DNA from: a bacterium
Lineage (GTDB): Bacteria > Arandabacterota > Arandabacteria > Arandabacterales > Arandabacteraceae
Direction of reading: 5' to 3'
Assembly (NCBI GenBank): GCA_029933125.1
Contig: JAOZOU010000030.1
Coordinates: 1-7,445 of the forward strand
DNA length: 7,445 nucleotides
Made by a program: the position numbers and the translations under genes
Notes under the pieces: model-generated
What the model was told of the DNA's origin: nothing
Databases searched by the model: none
The model's input: the letters and a program-made list of their open reading frames with translations, nothing else
In this document: positions 4,136-7,445 of the stretch, piece after piece
How the letters are laid out: every line of letters begins with the position of its first letter
Position numbering within the stretch: the stretch's first letter is position 1

Positions 4136-5776
4136 ATGAATCCTGAATTGTTTCCGTTCCGGAATCTCGAATGGCGCCGGTGGTTTCATCGGTATACGAC
4201 ACCGCGCGACTGGAAGAAGGGCGCGCGTGATGTTCCTTTCGGGCTGGGCGCGAAGACGCTGTATGTGGATGGCACGAATGGTAATGATGCGAACGATGGC
4301 GAGTCCTGGAAGACCGCGAAGAAGACCATTCAAGCTGCGGTTGATGTTGCAGAAAGTTGGTCGCACATTTTTGTTAAAGCCGGTACTTATTCCGAAAACG
4401 TTTCCGTTTCTAAGAATTTCATTTCGCTGCTCGGTGAGACCCGAGATTCCGTCATCATTCAGCCTTCTTCTGATGATGTCTTCACCGTTTCTGGTAATGA
4501 TTGCCGCATCTCTTCCTTCTCTCCTTTTGCCCCCTCCGATGGTGATTATTGCATCAAGGTTACCGGCGACCGGGTGTTACTCGATAACCTGAAATTAGAT
4601 GGTGCCACAAACTCTTCTGGTATTTGGCTTTCTTCTTCCGATCACTCTTCTATCAGGCATATTTTTGCTTCTAATGCCAACCTTATCGAAGCTTTGAAAG
4701 TCGTTGGTACTTCTTCCTTCATTGAAATCAGTCATAATGTTTTTGATCTCTCTAAACACGGTGTCGCTTATCTCCTCTATCTCGAAAAAATTTTCAAATC
4801 AAAAATTTTTGAGAACGACCTCGGCTCAGTCCAAACTGGACTCTACGTAGAATCCGATTGTTCGGATGTGCTTATTTTCCATAATAATTTTATTTCCAAC
4901 AGTTATCAAATCGAGGACCGTGGTGGCACTCGCATCTCGTACTATGAAAATTATTTCGATGATCATTCCAACTCGGATAATGGCTTTGGCATCGCTACCG
5001 AACCTTATTCCTTCCACGGTGGGTCCGATCCACGCCCTGTTGTTTGCCGTGACGGCTGGCTCGTTCTATCGTGGGCTGATGCTGATCAAGTTGCTCTCGC
5101 TTCCGTATGCACGGAAGCGCGGCTCGCAGAATTAGATGCCGCTAATATTCCCGCCGATATCGATACGTTACTCTCTCGGCTGACTGCCACCCGCGCTGGC
5201 TATCTCGATGAACTTGATTTTGACTTAGATGCGCGGCTCGGCTCCCCCGCCTCTTCTTCCATTGCGGCAGATATCGCAGACCTCATTACTCGCACTAAGG
5301 GTCTTAATGACATCCATGATGATCTCGCCACAGTCGATTCAGTCGTGGATGCAATCCTCGCTAATCAGAAGAAATACTGGCACTGGAATGCTATCTCTGG
5401 TGACTACCGTGTAATTGAAGGCACATGGGCTCTCGCAACTGATTATTATCAGCATCTCACGTGTGTTCTGTACAATTCCAGCGATCATATGGATGATGAA
5501 ATCGCGATCCCGTTCTATGTTCCGTCCACCGATGCTCGCACATTGAACATCCGTTGTAAGACCAAGAGCGATGCTGGCATTGTTACCGTTAAGGTTGAAT
5601 CTCAATCGCAGGGTACAATTGATCTCTATAGCTCTTCCACGCAAAACAACGTAATTAAAACTATCTCAATCACTCCCGCTCGTGCCGGGATGAATGTTCT
5701 CAAGCTGGAAGTTACCGATCAAAATCCATCTTCCTCCGACTATTATTGTTATATCTCAGAGTTGTGGCTTACCTGA
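4136..5776 (+). CDS. modular tail-spike/fiber protein: docking region, beta-helix, coiled stalk, C-terminal beta domain
   Basis: The product has 546 residues. Residues 1-38 are Trp/Arg-rich (FRNLEWRRWFHRYTTPRDW) and probably attach to the virion. Residues 41-310 are a right-handed beta-helix opening with YVDGTNGNDANDGESWKTAK, the common start of DUF1565-like helices, then the helix TIQAAVDVA and rungs such as HIFVKAGTY, SGIWLSS, TGLYVES and NNFISN. Residues 326-412 are a helical stalk with the phage-fiber signature TEARLAELDAANIPADID, then LLSRLTATRAGYLDEL. Residues 413-546 are a beta-rich end domain (WHWNAISGDYRVIEGTW to ISELWLT), probably for receptor binding or trimerisation. No enzyme residues can be named. 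There is no Shine-Dalgarno; the ATG comes two bases after the previous stop. The beta-helix part uses T-rich codons (TCT, TTC, ATT), unlike both flanking modules. Confidence 0.85.
   Translation: MNPELFPFRNLEWRRWFHRYTTPRDWKKGARDVPFGLGAKTLYVDGTNGNDANDGESWKTAKKTIQAAVDVAESWSHIFVKAGTYSENVSVSKNFISLLGETRDSVIIQPSSDDVFTVSGNDCRISSFSPFAPSDGDYCIKVTGDRVLLDNLKLDGATNSSGIWLSSSDHSSIRHIFASNANLIEALKVVGTSSFIEISHNVFDLSKHGVAYLLYLEKIFKSKIFENDLGSVQTGLYVESDCSDVLIFHNNFISNSYQIEDRGGTRISYYENYFDDHSNSDNGFGIATEPYSFHGGSDPRPVVCRDGWLVLSWADADQVALASVCTEARLAELDAANIPADIDTLLSRLTATRAGYLDELDFDLDARLGSPASSSIAADIADLITRTKGLNDIHDDLATVDSVVDAILANQKKYWHWNAISGDYRVIEGTWALATDYYQHLTCVLYNSSDHMDDEIAIPFYVPSTDARTLNIRCKTKSDAGIVTVKVESQSQGTIDLYSSSTQNNVIKTISITPARAGMNVLKLEVTDQNPSSSDYYCYISELWLT
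5098..5119 (+). repeat. perfect 9-base-pair inverted repeat at a spike domain junction
   Basis: CGCTTCCGT (5098-5106) and ACGGAAGCG (5111-5119) flank the 4-base loop ATGC. The hairpin encodes about residues 321-328, exactly between the beta-helix and the coiled stalk. A rough chance expectation for such a 9-base-pair hairpin with a short loop is below one per window this size, so position and perfection are both mildly notable. Confidence 0.55.
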
Positions 5777-5781
5777 TTCAT

Positions 5782-5799
5782 CAGGCTCGGATTTGCCTG
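5782..5799 (+). terminator. possible weak terminator after the second spike gene
   Basis: CAGGC-(8 bases)-GCCTG begins 5 bases after the stop at 5776. A T-rich stretch (about 5820-5850) follows further on. The stem is only 5 base pairs and no T-tract follows it directly, so support is weak. Confidence 0.2.
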
Positions 5800-5813
5800 C
5801 CATTTCGATTACT

Positions 5814-5828
5814 GCAGAAGTTATTTAA
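5814..5828 (+). promoter_or_regulatory. archaeal-type promoter for a leaderless AbrB-like transcript
   Basis: The purine-rich GCAGAAG (5814-5820) is followed directly by TTATTTAA (5821-5828). The box centre is about 27 bases before the ATG at 5852, so transcription would start at or next to the start codon. No Shine-Dalgarno precedes that ATG, which agrees with a leaderless mRNA. This would separate the regulatory pair from the structural block. Confidence 0.5.
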
Positions 5829-5851
5829 TTCTGTCTTCATTTCTGTTCATT

Positions 5852-6085
5852 ATGTGTGAATCGCATCTGCCGGAAGTGCAAGTTGTCTTACTGTTGCGTG
5901 ATTATCGCATCACCGTCCCGTCAAAAATTCAGAAACGGCTCGGATTGAAGCCCGGCGATCTTGTCTTCTGCCGGCTGCGGAAAGCTACTCCATTTGAAGT
6001 CTGGCGTCTCAAACAACAGCAACGGCAGCGTGAGGAGTCACAGCACAACATGGAGGAGGTGAGTGCCCGTGAACAGCCCGCATAG
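5852..6085 (+). CDS. AbrB/SpoVT (MazE-like) DNA-binding protein
   Basis: The product has 77 residues. Residues 9-52 form one swapped-hairpin AbrB domain: VQVVLLLRDYRITVPSKIQKRLGLKPGDLVFCRL. The order strand, R-ITVPS-IQ-RLGLKPGD turn, strand is diagnostic. Such proteins work as dimers binding AT-rich DNA, as transition-state regulators or antitoxins. Residues 53-77 are Gln/Arg/Glu-rich and probably disordered. The gene appears leaderless and overlaps the start of the next gene, so the two products are made together. No toxin gene is adjacent, which favours a transcription regulator over an antitoxin. Target sites are not evident; the promoter just upstream is the natural autoregulatory candidate (inference). 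Confidence 0.85.
   Translation: MCESHLPEVQVVLLLRDYRITVPSKIQKRLGLKPGDLVFCRLRKATPFEVWRLKQQQRQREESQHNMEEVSAREQPA
6055..6062 (+). promoter_or_regulatory. strong Shine-Dalgarno GGAGGTGA deciding a GTG start
   Basis: GGAGGTGA, within the longer GGAGGAGGTGA at 6052-6062, is complementary to the 3' end of 16S rRNA. It lies inside the end of the AbrB-like gene. Spacing from GGAGG is 9 bases to the GTG at 6069 but only 3 to the GTG at 6063, so 6069 is the better start. Confidence 0.65.
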
Positions 6086-6344
6086 GCGTTTCACGCGGCT
6101 ATCGGATGAGGCGCACAGTCTGCTCCGTGAGTGCAGCGAACTGCAGGAAACTTCGATGGCGGAGCTCGCGTCGGATGCTATCATCGCTTATCTGAAAGAT
6201 GGCGATTATCGCACGTGCATTGCGAAACTGCACTGGCTGCAGCGTGAACTCGATATCGCACGGCGGTATCTCAGGCTGTATCTCGTGCTATCGCTGCTCT
6301 TAATTTTCGCTATCTCGTTGTTCTTCTTTGCACTTTCGGTTTAG
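6069..6344 (+). CDS. ribbon-helix-helix protein with C-terminal membrane anchor
   Basis: GTG at 6069 gives 91 residues; GTG at 6063 would add two. Residues 5-44 look like a CopG/Arc-type ribbon-helix-helix: a short strand (RRFTRL), helix A (SDEAHSLLRECSEL), turn, and helix B (SMAELASDAIIAYLK). Residues 50-68 form a charged amphipathic helix (CIAKLHWLQRELDIARRYL). Residues 69-91 are a strongly hydrophobic segment (RLYLVLSLLLIFAISLFFFA) ending at the stop, as in tail-anchored proteins. A DNA-binding domain fixed to the membrane is unusual; it could tether DNA or regulate from the membrane. The alternative is that the N-terminal part mimics ribbon-helix-helix and serves another binding role. The gene overlaps the AbrB-like gene by 17 bases with a strong ribosome site. 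Recognition is by pattern only. Confidence 0.7.
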   Translation: MNSPHRRFTRLSDEAHSLLRECSELQETSMAELASDAIIAYLKDGDYRTCIAKLHWLQRELDIARRYLRLYLVLSLLLIFAISLFFFALSV

Positions 6345-6352
6345 AAGGCGGG

Positions 6353-6379
6353 AAAAAGGGTGAAAAAAGGAAAAAAAAA
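6353..6379 (-). terminator. T-tract terminator of the - strand operon
   Basis: Read on the - strand, this spacer shows T9, T6 and T5 runs in succession, starting about 20 bases after the stop of the winged-helix gene. Multiple T-tracts without a required hairpin are the usual archaeal termination signal. Read on the + strand it is an A- and G-rich tract with no T-run, so it would not stop the converging + transcript. Confidence 0.55.
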
Positions 6380-6401
6380 GAAGAAGGAAGTTTGAATTGC
6401 T

Positions 6402-6695
6402 TTAGCGTTCGCTCAGGTTCTCGACCGATTTGATGAAGTTGATTACTTCTTGGGTGATCCTGTTGCGTTCGTCCAGCCGTACGATCTTGCTCTTGCCGGT
6501 GAAGATGACTTCCAGGAAGCCCAGCTCTATGAGATCATTCACGACTTTCTTGAGTGTTACGTGCGCCACGCCGAGGCGGGCACTCATCCCGCGCATGTTG
6601 TCGATGTAGCCGCGATTATTGTAGAACTCGAGTATCACTCGCAAGTGAAGGTTGTTCGCACCCAATAGTCGTTTCAGACGTTCATCTCTGTCCAT
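6402..6695 (-). CDS. winged-helix DNA-binding protein
   Basis: The product has 97 residues. A winged helix-turn-helix spans about residues 15-75: helix 1 (LHLRVILEFYNNRG), helix 2 (MRGMSARLG), recognition helix 3 (AHVTLKKVVNDLIELG), and a wing (FLEVIFTGKSKIVRLDERN). The N-terminus is charged (MDRDERLKRLL), and a last helix (ITQEVINFIKSVENL) may dimerise. It is MarR- or ArsR-like in general shape, with no metal- or ligand-binding residues that I can name. The ATG lies one base past the stop of the upstream peptidase gene. GGAGG (the complement of 6705-6709) sits 9 bases before the start, within that gene's end. The operon arrangement suggests it accompanies or controls the peptidase. T-tracts follow its stop. 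Confidence 0.85.
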   Translation of the reverse strand: MDRDERLKRLLGANNLHLRVILEFYNNRGYIDNMRGMSARLGVAHVTLKKVVNDLIELGFLEVIFTGKSKIVRLDERNRITQEVINFIKSVENLSER

Positions 6696-6696
6696 G

Positions 6697-7445
6697 TCAC
6701 GCGTCCTCCAGCTCCGCAGTCACTTTTAATCGTTTCTGCGCAATTACCCTCACGTTTCCGCGTCTGAAGGTGAAGGTGAGCTCTGTCGCGCGATTAAACT
6801 GGTAGGGCACATATAATCGAAGCTGGTTCTCACCCTTTCTCAATCGCTTCCTGAAGCTGAAGAGTCCCGGTCGGGTTTCTAACTGATAAGTTTTCCCTGT
6901 TCTTATCCCTGTCCTTATCATCAGATCCAGTCGCGCACCGAAGAGAGTGTTTCGAATCCGCTGGCATTCGATCTTAATATCATGCCCGGGGGGGAGCGGC
7001 GGTTCAGGCTTCGGTTCGGGCTTTGGTGTCGGTGTCGCGCGCGGGCGTACGACCCACGCTTCCGGGATAGGGTAATTCAGTGGCAGCGTGCCATAGCCGC
7101 GATTACCCCATTCCTCGCCCCATGAGTTCTTGAATTTCAGTCGTTTCGCAGCCAAGTCATATCCAACTATCAAAATCGCGTGATAGCCCAGAAATTCGCC
7201 TTTGGGCATGCCTATCTTGCCGTCCCAGCGCCAGGTGTTATAGACCGGCACCGCTGCGAAAATCGGCAGACGGTTCTTCCATAAAGTGCCCGGAATATCG
7301 TTGTAAACTCTGTGATACGTGCCGATCCGGTAGTGCTCCATCTCCGCTTCGATCCACGGACTTGAACACACCCGCTTTCGGCAGCCTCTCGATAAGGGAT
7401 AGCAGCCTTCGGTGCATGTCCCTTCTTTCTGCATGAGCTTCAGCG
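6697..7445 (-). CDS. papain-like (C1A) cysteine peptidase with C-terminal beta domain, N-terminus missing
   Basis: The frame stays open through the window edge, so the Met at 7434 is internal and not the start. The codons before it read LKL, which fits the usual stretch after the catalytic Cys motif (the LMQKEGTCTEGCYP part of papain-type domains). Visible hallmarks are GYHAILIVGYD with the catalytic His (codon 7180-7182) and FKNSWGEEWGNRGYG with the catalytic Asn. The active Cys would lie just outside the window. The peptidase domain ends near WVV (about 7050). A linker with PKPEPKPEPPLPP follows, then a 95-residue basic beta-rich domain, perhaps for substrate or surface binding. The role may be virion entry, host lysis or processing; a target such as an S-layer or protein sheath is inference. 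The gene runs opposite to the structural genes and is followed by the winged-helix gene. Confidence 0.85.
   Translation of the reverse strand, partial: LKLMQKEGTCTEGCYPLSRGCRKRVCSSPWIEAEMEHYRIGTYHRVYNDIPGTLWKNRLPIFAAVPVYNTWRWDGKIGMPKGEFLGYHAILIVGYDLAAKRLKFKNSWGEEWGNRGYGTLPLNYPIPEAWVVRPRATPTPKPEPKPEPPLPPGHDIKIECQRIRNTLFGARLDLMIRTGIRTGKTYQLETRPGLFSFRKRLRKGENQLRLYVPYQFNRATELTFTFRRGNVRVIAQKRLKVTAELEDA

Noticed and set aside
4004-4366. 120-codon - strand frame across the adaptor/spike junction
   Set aside because: It is antisense to two well-supported genes with no recognisable features.
5852-6344. Toxin-antitoxin module
   Set aside because: AbrB and ribbon-helix-helix folds are typical antitoxins, but no toxin-like partner is present; the second gene ends in a membrane segment instead.

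Overview
The window looks like part of a double-stranded DNA virus or provirus of the head-tail (HK97-fold) kind, probably infecting an archaeon. The virus assignment rests on a run of same-strand, tightly packed genes: a YvrJ-like small membrane protein, two tandem head-tail adaptor-like proteins and two right-handed beta-helix spike proteins. The archaeal assignment is inference. It rests on BRE/TATA-like sequences placed about 26 bases before likely transcript starts, several starts with no Shine-Dalgarno, T-tract style termination, an AbrB-type regulator, a papain-like peptidase with a Pro-Glu linker, and a pectate-lyase-like spike of a type I associate with methanogen and ANME lineages. 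An ANME-1/Methanophagales-type host is a guess that the sequence alone does not prove.

Layout. Bases 1-131 hold the C-terminus of an incoming gene, possibly the major capsid protein. From 169 to 2095 come four + strand genes: a 127-residue beta-rich virion protein, a 66-residue YvrJ-like membrane protein, a 52-residue unknown, and a 380-residue beta-helix spike. The first and fourth share an almost identical N-terminal peptide (YGFRDNK) although the rest of the two proteins is unrelated, so they probably dock on the same virion site. A 350-base gap (2096-2445) follows. It has a good archaeal promoter and a long leader with inverted repeats and G-rich tracts, but no convincing gene. A second + strand block (2446-5776) encodes a 228-residue protein of unknown function with a charged tail, two related adaptor-like proteins, and a 546-residue modular spike (docking region, beta-helix, coiled stalk, C-terminal beta domain).

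The right end (5852-7445) is regulatory and lytic rather than structural. An AbrB-like gene, probably leaderless, overlaps a ribbon-helix-helix gene whose product ends in a transmembrane helix. These converge on a - strand pair: a papain-like cysteine peptidase, running off the window end, and a winged-helix regulator. A homopurine spacer lies between the converging pairs and acts as a T-tract terminator for the - strand. Three different DNA-binding folds thus sit within about 850 bases.

Overall, the left three quarters would build the capsid, connector and host-recognition appendages. The right quarter may control transcription and carry an enzyme that attacks host surface or cellular protein. 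No integrase, tRNA, CRISPR array or insertion sequence is visible. The most noteworthy points are the shared docking peptide, the mosaic base composition of the two spikes, the adaptor duplication with a beta-domain insertion, and the membrane-anchored ribbon-helix-helix protein.
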